DNA from: Mansonella perstans
Lineage: Eukaryota > Nematoda > Chromadorea > Rhabditida > Onchocercidae
Direction: 5' to 3'
DNA: 59,796 nucleotides
Assembly: GCA_037074765.1 (NCBI GenBank)
Contig: JBAMDO010000271.1
Coordinates: forward strand, 1 to 59,796
Shown here: piece after piece, positions 25,097-37,928 of the stretch
Layout of the letters: each line of letters begins with the position of its first letter
Numbering within the stretch: the stretch's first letter is position 1
Translations under genes and position numbers: made by a program
Notes under the pieces: model-generated
What the model was told of the DNA's origin: nothing
What the model saw: only the letters and a program-made list of their open reading frames with translations
Databases searched by the model: none

Positions 25097-26929
25097 TCTC
25101 ATTGTAAAGAAACCCCCAAGTTTCAAAATATCGCAAAGGTTTTCTTTCAAAGTAGGAAAGTCTTTTCGGACTTCTGAAGCTGTTCGATTCTTAGCTTTAG
25201 GTAAAGTTATTCATTCTGAAATTAGATAACTGAAGAACTTGAGCGAATTTAAATAACGTTTACGGCAGGTGTTGATCTCTTGAACATGCCCACACACGCT
25301 ATTTATTATTTGAAAATTCTTAATGATGAATAATGCATAACCGAATAGAAGTAATCTTGAAAGACATCAGGTATAGGAAGCTGCGCATTGTATTCAGGTT
25401 TACTTATTTCTATGTCTAATTCCACTTTTGTTGATACTGGCCTGACAGTGACATATTTCTTATGAAACTGGCCTTTCTCAATCGTGTTTACTCTCCGATT
25501 TTTTTTTTTCAGAGTATTACATTTATTTTCAAACTTTTATTTTACAAACCTGAAATATAATTGCGATAGCAGAAGTGTAATTATCTGTTATGGGATTAAA
25601 ATTGCTAATTAGATTAATGTGAAGTTTTGTTTTGATTTGCTACTTGATGGAAAAAATGAAGTATTCAGGTCGATTTTTAATAAAGCATAATCGCCCGAAT
25701 TCTGTTTTCTACTGTCGAAATCCTAATTCCTTTATTTTTTAAGAATCCTAGATAAATTAATCGCGTTTTTGCATGATGCGCATTCCAATAGTTAACATTA
25801 TATTATGCTTGCAGCATTGCTGTTACTTCGGAAAAACGTGAGCTGTACCATTTTATTGAAAATTACACAGTTTATTCCAGTCTACTGGTTACGCCTTTCT
25901 ATACTTCATTATCGCACCACTCTGTAATTCTAAGTTCTGATTCACTTGACCTAAAATTTAATAACTATAATTCAGCCCAATTCGAATACTTTTCTGATCG
26001 TATCGAATTATCGAAATATCGAATATTGTCATATTTAATATCCAGTAAATTCTGACATTGTCCGCAATGTTTTAATCCTTAGCATACCATTCTAACAAAC
26101 AAATCTTTCATTGTGGAGAGGAATATTTTAAGTAGAATCATTTGCCAAACGATTCTTTTAGTATTCTAGTAGATTGTACATTTATCTTCCGTAGTAAAAT
26201 CATCGCCGGTCACTGAGATTCAGTCAGAAATGCATTAATCTACGATTTTTTTTTGAATACAGATTAGTTAACACCTTGGAACTTAGATATTTTGGCCAGC
26301 ATTGCACTATTCATTGTTTTTTTTTTTTTAATAATTAGCTTCTATAAACCTTGCTACTGTTGTAATGAAATCTTGCTGTGAGCGAAAAATTTGGTCAGAA
26401 AAATAGAAACGAGAGAGTATTTCGAAAAATCAATTGTTTTATTGAGTTGACCTTCACTTTATGCTAAGTCAGCTCTAATTTCAAATTTTCGTTCGGTCCG
26501 TTGAATATTTCATTTGGTTGGTAACAGCAGTCGTTTTGTCTAAAAATGAAATCTGTATACACTACATGTGACATTATAACGAAGATTCCGTCCTTGATTG
26601 TTCTACATATTGAAATATGAACTGAGCTACTGCAGCATCATAAACATAACTTATCATCATTCCTTAATGCATTCATATATTTTTAAAAATAAAACATAAA
26701 TTGACCGCTTCAAGTAAGCTATATTCCCATGGGATAGTGCATTTGTAAGTAGAATATCTTGCCATTCATAGTCGTTCGTTCATATTGACCACAAGTAAAA
26801 TGTCGGAAATAACAAAAGCTTAATAATGGAATATTGGAATGAATCAGAATTGGTACTCAAAGTTTGGAAATCATTTTTCCAGTAATGGTTTCATTAATTT
26901 CTGTTAGTATTCGTCTGTTAATACGTGCT

Positions 26930-27012
26930 ACACGTACATGTATGCATACATATGTATGTAAGTATGTGTTCGTATGCATGTATGATGCATGCATCCATGT
27001 GTGTGTATGTAA
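26930..27012. repeat. degenerate ATGT/CATG microsatellite
   Basis: A run of imperfect TATG and CATG repeats with several ATGTATG and GTATGTA units, grading into GTGTGTGTATGTA. It generates an apparent Cys/His/Met-rich frame that should not be taken for a protein. Confidence 0.8.
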
Positions 27013-28353
27013 TCTGTTCTTTCTCGTTTCAGTCCAAGCCAGCTTTCCTTGTAATCCTACTTTTCCTTCTTCCTACGACAACAAATCTTCGTTGCGTAAC
27101 TATTCAGATGGCCAATCAACAAGCCTAATGCATTTGGCCTGCCAAATTACCAAGCATCAGTTATTTCCGCCATTTATACTCACCATACTTTATAATTCAA
27201 TTTATATCAGTGACAAAAATATTTTATTTAATTCAGCTTATCACGTAATTTTGACCATTGTCACTTACCCCGGGTGATCCTTCGATGTATTCACTGACTC
27301 AGTCCAAATTCATTCATATTTGGTCAGCAGATTAATTCATTTTGTAAAATATATAACAGGGAAGAGCAAATCATCTGATGCGAGTGGATGCCACATTCAC
27401 TTTTCATTCAGATCAAATTGTTAAGAACAAATTCCTTCAATTTTATCGTTTTTATCTGACGTTAATTAAGTTTTTTATCTGATGTTAAAATTAAGCGCAT
27501 CAGTAATTTTGAAATCTTTCATAAACGATTGGTATTGGTTGCGCATTTAATAGAAGAAGCTTAGCGATTATAATTGATTGAAAGAAAGGATAACACTAAG
27601 GTTTCAGCTGAATGAGATTCACTGAATTTATATTTGAAATTGATTTAAGTTGATTTAAATTTAACTATTAAGCGAAAGAGGAGAGAAATTCTTGTAAAAT
27701 CAGTTTCACTGACATTGGAATACAAGTTTGGAAAATATGATGTATCAATTTGAAATTTCGAAAAGAAGATACAAGGATAATTTATGGTGAAGATTTGAGT
27801 GTTATTTAAGAGGATTCAGTTTCAACTATTTAATTCTTAGGGGGCGATAATTATGTGAGGTTTATTACTCCAGTAAATCGTTATTTCAACTTTTTTTTTT
27901 TGTTGCATTATCTTTTAATATTTTTCCGTGATCGAAAATTGCAAAAACGATGTTGTTTAGTGGTGGAGTAGGAAGTGAAATGTGCCCCCTCTGCTTTTCA
28001 TGCGATGGACTATTTGTGATTCCAGATATTACCTACTGAATAACTGTTGCAAAGAAACACTGGTAGAAATTGGTCATTCTTAAGGTGGAGTATTTTTCGA
28101 TTAGCGACTAAATTAACAAATTCATGATACTAAAAGTTATTTGAATAAGGTCATTGCATAAATGATCCTGCAGGTATTGCCCCTGTTGCACATTTCTTTT
28201 AGCGTTTATCAGCAACAACACTATAACAATTCAGTTAATTGATACAGCGAAACTAAATGTAATTATCCGAAGAAGGATGCTGTATCTATCATGAATTTCA
28301 ACATTCGATCTTTAAAGTTATTGTTTTAAATTCTTGCAATTGCATGCTTACAT

Positions 28354-28693
28354 ATCTGGATTTCTGGAAAGGAGTTTAAATGTTGATGGAAGTGTTTCTG
28401 TAAAGTCTTCTATTCACTACTTTTTCTTCAATATGACCATGAAAAAATGTGCGTGTAGCAAAACTGTAATGTAGTAGAGCTGAAAACGGTTTTTCAAATT
28501 TGAAATTTGTGAGAAGGGGCTGAAAGGAGAGGACCGATTTGACATTTTCGAAAACATGTACCAGTTGCCTCTGTACTGTTGAATTTACCAGAACTTTTTT
28601 TCTATTCCCCCATAATAAACATGATTTTTCTTTGTTGCTATTGTCTAACTCTGCTACTATGTCTTTAAATAGCTCATCATTTAGCTCGCTGTC
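28354..28693 (-). CDS. coding-like exon of an unrecognised gene
   Basis: The reverse strand, read from an acceptor ATTCCAG at 28694-28700, stays open for about 113 codons to a TAA. At the base composition here a random frame would average roughly a dozen codons between stops, so the length is notable. The first half is clearly protein-like: DSELNDELFKDIVAELDNSN, then KEKSCLLWGNRKKVLVNS and VQRQLVHVFENVKS. It has no internal start, so an upstream exon is expected. In-phase donors exist (CTG|GTACAT, TCG|GTCCTC, AAA|GTAGTG), so the exon may end before the stop. I do not recognise a domain. The opposite-strand frame 28539-28724 is its shadow. Confidence 0.4.
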
Positions 28694-29954
28694 CTGGAAT
28701 GACTATGTTGATAATACTGTATGAATCCATTAGCTTTTAAATCGTTTTTTCACTTGTCATTTGGAAAGAAATGAAGAAAGTATTTGGTTAATCCAATTGA
28801 TCTGTTTGAATGTTCACTAAGCTGCTCAAATTTCTAATAAAGATTTTCGAAGAGAAGCGTAATCGTGGGAAAGGTCTTTTATCCTTCAGGCGAAGATTTT
28901 AAGGTAAGATAGTAGCGATAAATATTTAGACTGAAAATTTGCAGCTATACGCTGTTATCAATGATAGCGGGATAAAAACACAATAAACTAGACGAGGAAA
29001 AAGCAACAAATGAAAAGAAAATCTATCCCTTCATCTCATAAATCAGACGACCTCTCAGGTGGAAGGCTCCTTTTTGGTTCTCTTCCTATCTCTAAACCAG
29101 TTCTAAAAAGCGAACAGTGTTGCTGACCTTGAACACTTTCTTGTCTTGGTTGCTGTTATTTGTGACTCTCACCTACTGAAGTATGCAGAGTCCAGACTTG
29201 TTTTACCAGATATATATTCTTCTATATATGTATGTCGTCTGTTTGATTAAAATCTGCCTTAGAAAAACCTTCATAAATCTTCCGACAACATTTTTTAGCA
29301 GCACATTTTTTTCATTTCAACAAAATGTCATGCTTTTTGCTTGCTTGGTCCTAATCATGAATCCTTGTGCCCACGTGTTCATGTTCCCATATGCATTTAT
29401 ATACTTTACATTTTTTTGAACATTCAAAGTTTGCGTACAATTTCATTGTAAACTTTCGCATTGCCACTTTTCTAACAACGATTCTATATGTACGTTTATT
29501 TGTTAATTTTTTCACCCTAAGGATTTATTGCTTTAAATGGATCTGGGATTTGTTATCTTCACGAAATTTCTCTTCTATAATTTTATTTTGACCTTACCTT
29601 TATGAACAGATCATGATAACTAGTGTTTAACTTTATGCGCTTGAATCCTACACTTAATCATCGAAGGGATTTATTTCCTTCGCTAACTTATCAGTCTCGA
29701 AATACTACTGATAAGTTGGCCAAGAAGAGAGAAAGATTTAATGCCGTTATTTGTTCTCCTTTCTGCTTCTCAACTTATTCGTAGGGCTTCAGAAGGATTC
29801 AAATTCGAGATTCAAAATTGTCATTGTTGAAACATCCTAATCATTTCTGCAATTGCTCTGATTGACTACTGTCCTAGCCGTTTTGAGAAACAGTTCTCAT
29901 TAACACATGATTCCATGAAAAAGTAAGCTTGAACTTAACTGAATGCAAGCCAAT

Positions 29955-30194
29955 TCATTGGTGGTTCCAGACTAATCTGTTTTTCATTTTTTTCTTAGCA
30001 TGTGGCAACAACAAATGATTATCCTTAGAAAATTCTGCTCCTTCGATTTTCTTCATTTGATTTAGATTGCTGTTTTTTGAATTGGTTTTTTGAGAATTAG
30101 TTTCGCGGAGTTTATTTTTATTTTTACTAGCTGCTTTAGCAATAACCCGACAGTTGGTAAATGAACGGTGCAGATGACTGACGTTTAGAGCCAT
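29955..30194 (-). CDS. possible first exon of the same unrecognised minus-strand gene
   Basis: A reverse-strand frame starts ATG at 30194 and runs 79 codons to TGA. It begins MALNVSHLHRSFTNCRVIAK and continues as an Asn/Lys/Ser-rich, probably disordered, basic stretch (QMKKIEGAEFSKDNHLLLPH, then KKKMKNRL). A GT donor after KNRL is in phase 0, which would join in frame to the phase-0 acceptor at 28693, but this is inference only. The frame could also be a stand-alone small basic protein or chance. Confidence 0.3.
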   Translation of the reverse strand: MALNVSHLHRSFTNCRVIAKAASKNKNKLRETNSQKTNSKNSNLNQMKKIEGAEFSKDNHLLLPHAKKKMKNRLVWNHQ

Positions 30195-33031
30195 TCAAAA
30201 GGACTGGCCTATATCTTCATTGGTAGAGCAATGCGATTGCTTTGCTAGATTCATTGTGAAATGTAATATATTATCATCAGTCTGAAATAAAGTACCTGTG
30301 GGAAGGATGAGGGTGTAGCAATTGAAAAAAAAAAATTTCTTTCTCTTTTTATACCAGTGAATAAAACGTTTTTTGACAAAAGCAATTTATTTGTTATGTG
30401 ACAGTTCAAAGAAACGAAATACTACCTTCACACAAACCGTTATTTTGACAAAATGCAGTGAGGACTTTTTCACTTTCAAGTTAATTCAACAAAGAAAACT
30501 TCGAAATTGATGTGTAAAATTGCCTTCAATTTTGTCAAACAAATTTCTCAAGTGTTATAAAAGTGATAAGCTTTAACGGAAACTGTTGTTCTGCAAACTA
30601 TTCTACAATAGTACACTGGTGCTCTCATCATTTCAAACATCACCGTCGATGGGTAGGTGCAAATTGCATAAATGCTTTGTAAAAGTAGAAAATAACTATG
30701 AGTATGTGAATTTCTGGATATTACTGTGACAAAAATAACTCAGTTGACGAGATCGAGCGAAGCAAATACGATAAATTTTCGGAACCACTAATTTTTATTG
30801 AAAACTTTATAGCACAGTTTATTTTCTAATTTCACTTTTTCAGTTCTCAGTCGCCGTATAATCATTTTGATCCATTGCTGATTTTTGCTTAAAGTTATCT
30901 CCCATTTTTAAGTGAAGTTATCGTCTAAGAATTGGCGATATATCGATTCTGAATAAATATTATTCTTGCTCTGAAAATAGTTTAATAAATCATAGTGACG
31001 GCATTCTCAATGTGCTATACTGCATCCTTCATGTCACACTCTTTCATCCCAGTCTACGAGCAGTCTGAAAATTCATTTACTGTCACACATTGTGTAGAGA
31101 TGTGTTGCCCGCAGAATAGCAATTAATCACTAGTGCTGAGAAAATAAGAAAGGAAAGATAAGATTTCAGCTTTTTCCATATATGTACAGGTTCATCTGCT
31201 ACTAGCTTATTCACTATCCAAATGGGAGACAGTGCTGTTGACTTTTCATCCCGTATTCTAACACTTACCCGATATAATGGGCCTGTCCGGTTTTTCCACC
31301 ATTTTCTATTCCATGCATTCGTTTGAAGAGTTCCAAGTTTAAGGTATGATTTAAGCAGTCATCATACATACTTAGCCTTTTTGCTTTCACATCGATGTGC
31401 CCAGTTATTTCATCCTTGTAACAATGGATAAGCTTTATTTGACTTAATTTTACTTTGGAATCATGTAAAAGAGTGATGATTTTGCTTTTTGTTACTTCAT
31501 AACTTTTCCAAAATGTGACAAAAAATTTATTGATAACTTATCATCTCATTGTTTTCAGTAGATATGCTAATTATAATAGATATCCCTTGTACACGCTTAC
31601 TGTATTTTCTCTCAATCCTTTGATCAGAATGGCATCCTTTTTTGTTCATAGAAGACTGTCAATAAGAATAATTTTTAGTGGATATCGTGATTAGAATGAA
31701 TTCTTGGTGAGTGGCTTCTGAAACTTTTTATCTTTGGTACTTTTCGAGTCTTTCACAGATTAAAATACTTATAAAACACAAATTTAGTATTTATTTTTTT
31801 GAAGCATTAGGTATACTTATCATATCTATGCTTATACTATATCCATGCTTAACATGCTGAGCTGAGCTATTTATAAGGTAAAAGAGAAAAAAAAAAGACA
31901 AAAGTGGAAGTATAATTTGTTGTTGTTTAGCATTATTTGGCTGAACAGGATTAGGGGTATCAGATGTAGCCTATGCAATGATGAGGACCGCTAGTTCGGT
32001 CAGATATCCTCCCATTTATCATCAAATAATATGGTATCTGCTTGCTTGTTGGAGGGCGACTTAATAACAGCAATAATGCAGTTGGTCATTGGGACCTTCT
32101 TTAGACGGTTCGCTAATTCTTCTCCTCTTCTCTTTCCTCTTCCCTTTCCGCCTCTCTTTTTTCTTCATCGACTCCCTCTAAAAGTATCGGATATGTAAGC
32201 CAAGCTTATAGCATCTGATTTTGCTTCTGTCCTTTTGGCTCCAAGTATTTCACAAAGCTGAGTCATTGCATCATCGTAAAGTATTATTATATATAATAGT
32301 ATCTTGTAATCAGCTCAGCATCATCTTGAACTTTTTGCGCAACTCAGTGAGAATCCGAACATCTATAACCAAGCTTATTCGTTGTTGAGAAATGTTTAAC
32401 ACCTCAAAATATATTAACACGAATATGCCGATTTTTTCGAATGTAGTATAACTGTGATCTTTCATTAGATGTTCTGACTATCATTCATCAGTAATGAACG
32501 TTAAACAATTTTAGCACTTCTTCATTTTAATAATTTTAGCCTTGAAGAGAGATATCATTTCATTCATCTGTCTTATGAATCACCATTCCAAACTTTTTAA
32601 TGAAATATGAAATAATTTAAATACCGTTATATGGAATGCCGAGCAAATCCCGTTTCGTATTTATATTTAAGCGCATCAGCAATGAAAATATTATGATAAA
32701 ATGCATTTGCACCTTTTTCCTTCCTATTTTTTTTTTAATTGCGGTGATTGATTAAATGTACAATGTACATTTTCACAGTACATTATGAACCGCTGTGAAA
32801 GAACGTCACCGAATAAATATTATTAATTCTTGCAAAGTAAGTCTCTCTTTCAATGATATCCAAACTTATATTACAGTTGATTCTTTAGTGGATAAGTTAT
32901 CACACTTATGTTGTTTGTGCGAAAATTATCATTACAGTTGGCTATTTTATCGGACTTACTGTTTTATCCACTGCTTAGCAACTGCTAAAGGAGATATTAA
33001 ACCATTTAGTGAGTTGAATTCTAGGTGTGAA
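30195..33031. other. upstream flank of Prickle, AT-rich, no gene recognised
   Basis: No coding domain was recognised. It contains a 51-nt pyrimidine tract at 32117-32167. A 5' exon of Prickle may lie here; the open frame carrying the first recognised Prickle exon extends upstream to 32795 without a recognisable protein. Confidence 0.45.
32117..32167 (+). repeat. polypyrimidine tract (C/T-rich, one interrupting G)
   Basis: About 50 consecutive pyrimidines with a single G near 32150, mixed C and T rather than pure T. It lies about 0.9 kb upstream of the first recognised Prickle coding exon. Such tracts can form triplex DNA or act in promoters or splicing; here that is only a possibility. Confidence 0.8.
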
Positions 33032-36000
33032 ATGAGCGGCGGATGTTTAATACCGGCATCCAGATTATGCGTCGAGGCAGATATACACCGTCACAGCACT
33101 AGTGATGATGACAGTGGATGCGTATTGGAAGAATACTCCTGGGTACCAAGTGGCATCAAACCTGATATGGTCTTTTATTTCTGCTTTTTCTTCCATTTAT
33201 TTTAACAACAGAAAACTTCTTGAAACACATCTTTCATCTCTTGAAAAAACACATCTCTTGAAACACATCTTTGAAACATATTCACATCTTCCACTGATTC
33301 AAATATTCTAGTGGATTAGTTTCATAGTTTAATATTGAAAATTAGAAGTATCAAAAAACTAATAATATTCGATTATCATTAATTCCTTACGCGGCTAATG
33401 ATACCGCGATCATTTAACTTTGTTTCTGCTCCTCTCGGTGTCTTTTTTCCTCAGAAATTGAGTGATGGTGATAGCTGGCCTGCAGTTGACTTCTGCTATT
33501 TATGTCGCAGAGTTTCTGTAAGCAGAAACGACAAGTTACCGATTCTATTGTTCCGGAAGATGGCAATGTTAACTTAAGGGATCCCATGTGTATTCATAGA
33601 TGGAATAAATTACATATTTAGGTTCATATGTATTTCGCTTGCCTACCAGAAGACAAAATACCTTATGTGAATTCGATTGGTGAGAAATGGCGAATACGCC
33701 AGTTGTATTATCAATTACCACCGCAAGATTCTGATGTAGGGTGCTGCGGTAAGTTAAGCAATAAAGAAGTACGTGAACTAGTACAATTTGAAATGGGTCG
33801 GAAACGTGAGTGCCTTGGACGCGGTGTAATCGGACAGCTGCCGTACGACAACAGACAACGGCACTGCCACCAGGTTTTTGCAGTTGTCCTCTAATTGCAA
33901 ACACTGAGTTAAATTTTGATATTATACTTACACTTTGGATTTAGCTATATCTAATTGGTGTCTGTGATGTCTTCAAAATGAATCGATTCATTTTACTTTA
34001 ATATCACCGTTACTTCGAATTTCAAGAAAATTTGGTAGTTTCCTGTAGTAAGTGTTTTAAATTGCTTTAGCTTGTTAAATTTAAACTGTGAAATTAATTA
34101 CATTGCAGTGCAAAGGATTATTATGTGAAGGGACCTTGGTGATCAATGCTGAAAGGTTCGGGTATGATGTACGTTGGCATCCGCAGTGTTTTATTTGTAC
34201 GGAATGCTCAAATCTCCTCGTTGATTTGATTTACTTCAAGCATGGAGATGACGTGTATTGCGGCCGACATCACGCAGAACAAATCAAGCCTAGGTGTGCT
34301 AAATGTGATGAGGCAAGTTTAGTTCTACACTAGCATTATGCAATACTGTTTTTGTCTTGTTTTTTATAAAACATTTCTTCGTGTTGTTATAGATTTTAAT
34401 TGAAAATCTTAGGAAGAAGATTCATGCGGCAGTCGTTTATTGCTTACAAAGTGAGAACATTTTGACTTTGTGACAGATGTTTTGAGGTCAATATTAGCTT
34501 TGAAACATTCCCATCCGCTCTGTACATGTGCAATATTTTATCGATTCTCTAGATCTTCTAATTTCTAGCTCTCTGATCTGTTCCATATTTTAAAAACTAT
34601 TGCCTCAACACGTATTATGAATTTTTATCATATGAAATTTAGAACTCTTTGGCGACCGTTTTTTCAAGGTGAAATAAAGAAATATCATGGAAAATCTCAT
34701 GCAACTTAGGCAGTAGTCGCTTATGAAAGCGTTATCGTTATGTTTTTCAGTAACTACTTAGATAAAAGAAACTTATTCAGATGACGAAAACTAGGTTTTG
34801 AATTATGGAGCGGGTTCTAACATTTTAAACTAAGTATTACTTTATCATCAAACAACAGTCGGCATCATTTGAGAAAATGGTATCAAATAACAATTGTGAC
34901 AACTAGAAAAAATGACAAAGTTTTAGGCAGTATTTTTGTGGTACTATTATTCCATTCGACTAAGATATCTTAGCAGCTAAAACTATTCCTTACGGGATTG
35001 CTGAGAGAAAGTTGATAACTTTTAAAAGACTTTCTGGTGTCATTTGCGACAAACGAATATCAGTTTGGTAGAATTAGATTGAAATTAAGGACTTAGTTCG
35101 CGAGCGGAACCTTCATAAGGCGTAGGTTTTTTCAAGGCCTTTGCTTCTACTAGTATTGAAACGTTGAGGTACGAGGATGCAATATGTAATCTGAATTACT
35201 TACCAGTTAATTTACAAACAATAACAACTCCTTGATTGGTGCTGATGGTGGCTTCCTCGGTTCGGGTAAATAGGGGAAGGGGGAGGGTTGCTGTTCAGTG
35301 GATTTTCATGGCAACACACCTGTGTATGTATCTGTAATTTATGATACACAAAATTGCGTTTGTCTGGGTCTTACTGCAGTTGCTTAAGCTGCAAGCTTGT
35401 CGTAATTAACTGTATAGCAAAGTATCACAAGTAGAACAGTCTACCATTTCGTCTTGCTAAAAGATGAATTTTTATGCTAGATAATGGCCCTTTCTTTTCT
35501 TGATCACTTTAAGTGTAGGGATGAAGTAAAGGGGAACCGCAGTGCTGTGCTCCAAATTGACGGGTAATCCACGAATTTCATTTAATTATTTGCTTGTGAT
35601 TGTTGAGCTTTGCATGCAAAACGAGCATTGTTTTTAATGATATCTATAAAATTTCATGTCACTTCTTCGATTCTGAATTTAATATACTGCTGCAGCTGAA
35701 ATATTGCCCGCATTTGACTGATCAGAACTAGTTTGACTGAGTTAAAAAAAAAAAAAAAAAAAAAAATGGCTTGATAATTATTGACGAATACGTATTTCAA
35801 TGTCATAGAAGCTAAAATAAATCTTTCTTATTTTACACAAATTTTTTTCTCTTTCTTGGATTTAGTATCTCGCTCTTTGTGGACAATAAAAATGAAGTTT
35901 TCGATTGCAAAAGTCGTAGTTTAACGTGTTTTGAGTTTAAAACTTGGTTGCGCAAAATTTCAGCTAATATTCAGTGAGGAGTGTACGGAAGCGGAAGGAA

Positions 36001-37928
36001 GGACATGGCACATGGCACATTTCTCATGCTCAGACTGCGGTATTCAGCTCGGGGGGCAAAGGTATTTCAAAGTTTTGCTCAATAAAATTAGATAATGCCA
36101 TTTTTATAGCTTGCACAGATTTCCTGGTCATTTGCAGGTATATCGGAAAAAATGACAGAATAATATGCATTTCTTGTTACAATCAAAAATCCTCAGTCGT
36201 TTGTAATACCTGTGGAAAAGAAATTGCCCTTGATAAGCCGCATATAATTCAGGTACCTTTTTACTGAACTTTTTTTTTTAATTTTTTTTAATTGCCATTA
36301 CAAATATTGCTATTACTTTACATTCTTCGTCACAAATAATATCATCAACCGTTCGATGACTATTGTGTTGTTATGTATGTTTCAAAGCACTGCATTCCCA
36401 TTTTATATATTGTAATTGTTGGTTAGAATAATAAAAGCTGCTACGAAATAAATGAAATCTCGAAATACGAAACTACGAAATACGTGAAGGGTTGAAAAAC
36501 TTATCAGGATACAATTTCAGAATTATATGCACTGGCATGCTGATGAGCGTTGTTTCTGTTGTAGTGGATGCGGTAAAAATTTGTTAGGGAAGCGATACTC
36601 ATTTAGAAACGAGCAGTTATACTGCGATTCGGATGCAAACTGTGGAAAGCGGTATTCGAAAGTAATGTTTATGTCATATTTGATGTTTTTTTTTCCATGG
36701 CTGTAATGTTGACTCTCTTTACATGGTGAATTGCGGCCTATTTATACGGTCTGTTAGCTGGTCTAAAGTGTTTCAAGATTCATTTACTGTTTTTCATTTA
36801 TTTAGTTATCGCTGTTCATTCTATATAAATCTATAATTACAACCCTGTTATATAACAAGTATCACGTAAGAGGCAATAAGCAGATGTTTCAGGTAGCATT
36901 TGATAGTAAAGTGGTGTCCATTTCAAATAGAAGGCGAGGATTGGTGCCAGAGCCACCATCTCGAAATCCTCTTTCACCATCAACCGAAAACATTTATGAA
37001 ACTGTTTTACCGTGCTGTTCCAGGGAATCAGATGACACAAATGGAATTGAGCATTTGCGAGGGTAGCACTTCATTTTTGGAACAACATATATCTCATCTA
37101 CTATTTCATCGGACTTGAATTTTGTTCCATGTATATTTAGAATTTTAGAGACATCATAAATACTATAGGTATAATCGTCGGTCACAAAGCGCTGATGTTA
37201 GGCGACCGTGGTGTGATGTACGCTGTCGCAAAGAATATTGCAAGAAAGGTGATTACGAAGATAAAAAACAAAATCATTATTCGAGGATGCCACCACTTTC
37301 ACCGTTACTACGAAAGAAGCATCAGCGATGCAGGTAACGTTAAATATCCTTTGATGTAAGTCAGCGGCACACTATTAGCCATTCTATAGAATGCTAAAAC
37401 GAAAAATAGAAAATTTTTTTTTAAAAAGTTTTTTTTTTTAAATTTTTTTCCAATGCTTTGGAATGTACATTGTCATTTTGAAATGTCAAATAGGGCTTAA
37501 AATAACATTTGGTTAACAGAATAATTTGAATTTTCAGTTCATGTAGTTCATCCGAAAGCGATAGTGACGATGTATACCTATTGGATTATTTAGCTGCTTC
37601 TCTTTCTCAGTTCAATAAAACTGTAAGTTTCTTTCATACTTGTAAGATAATATTTTCATTATAGATTTGTTATGTAAATTTTGAGGATTTTTTTCTTTTT
37701 GTTTACTTCGTCATCTAACCGAAGAATTTTTTCTCATAAGCCAAGAATTTAAGTAAGGAAATTTCAGTTGCAATTCGTCTTGCTGGTAAACTTTTTTTTT
37801 ATCTTTTTATTGTTGGAACTAATGTAGTCTTTTTTTTTTAATTTCAGAATGCTGCTCAAAGTAATGGAAGTTGTAACAGAGTGCATACGGCAAAGAATAA
37901 ATCATGGAATAATTGTATAGTATCATAA
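33032..37928 (+). CDS. prkl-1: Prickle: PET domain, three LIM domains, C-terminal CAAX box
   Basis: Prickle is a cytoplasmic, membrane-associated planar cell polarity protein that works with Van Gogh/Vangl. Exons: 33032-33169, 33622-33873, 34109-34312, 35964-36061, 36138-36252, 36521-36661, 36893-37062, 37151-37333, 37538-37622, 37848-37928; phases agree, giving 488 aa. The PET domain (about residues 20-125) has [48 protein letters not shown] and LGRGVI. LIM1 about 128-187 (CHQC, WHPQC, CTEC, CGRHH), LIM2 from 193 (CAKC, HFSCSDC, CISC), LIM3 253-313 ([16 protein letters not shown]). A basic tail ([11 protein letters not shown]), then [13 protein letters not shown], and the last four residues CIVS form a CAAX prenylation box as in other Prickles. 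Exon 3 ends in a GC donor (GAG|GCAAGT). Exon 8 also has an in-frame acceptor at 37169. The start ATG at 33032 follows a weak CTAG and is tentative; the frame is open upstream. The symbol is the C. elegans orthologue name. Confidence 0.95.
35264..35287 (+). other. G-quadruplex motif inside Prickle intron 3
   Basis: Four G-runs (GGG, GGGG, GGGGG, GGG) separated by loops of 6, 2 and 1 nt occur on the coding strand, in a genome segment where G-runs are otherwise rare. It lies inside the 1.65-kb intron that begins with the GC donor. The motif is seen directly; folding and function are inference. Confidence 0.8.

Larger units (their letters stand above)
24303..28350. other. AT-rich region without recognised gene
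   Basis: Contains a duplicated hairpin at 25028-25096, a degenerate ATGT/CATG microsatellite at about 26930-27012, and T-tracts. The plus-strand frame 26864-27277 starts inside the microsatellite and is not supported as a gene; the GC-richer part 27028-27190, after a TTTCAG, could be an isolated exon but shows no known domain. Nothing else is supportable here. Confidence 0.45.

Noticed and set aside
26864..27277. 137-codon frame with a Cys/His/Met-rich start
   Set aside because: The first part is an ATGT/CATG microsatellite; no domain and no ATG-context support.
33455..33571. Possible extra Prickle exon after TTTTTTCCTCAG
   Set aside because: The frame is open for about 40 codons but would interrupt the PET domain between IKPDM and [10 protein letters not shown], where other Prickles are continuous.
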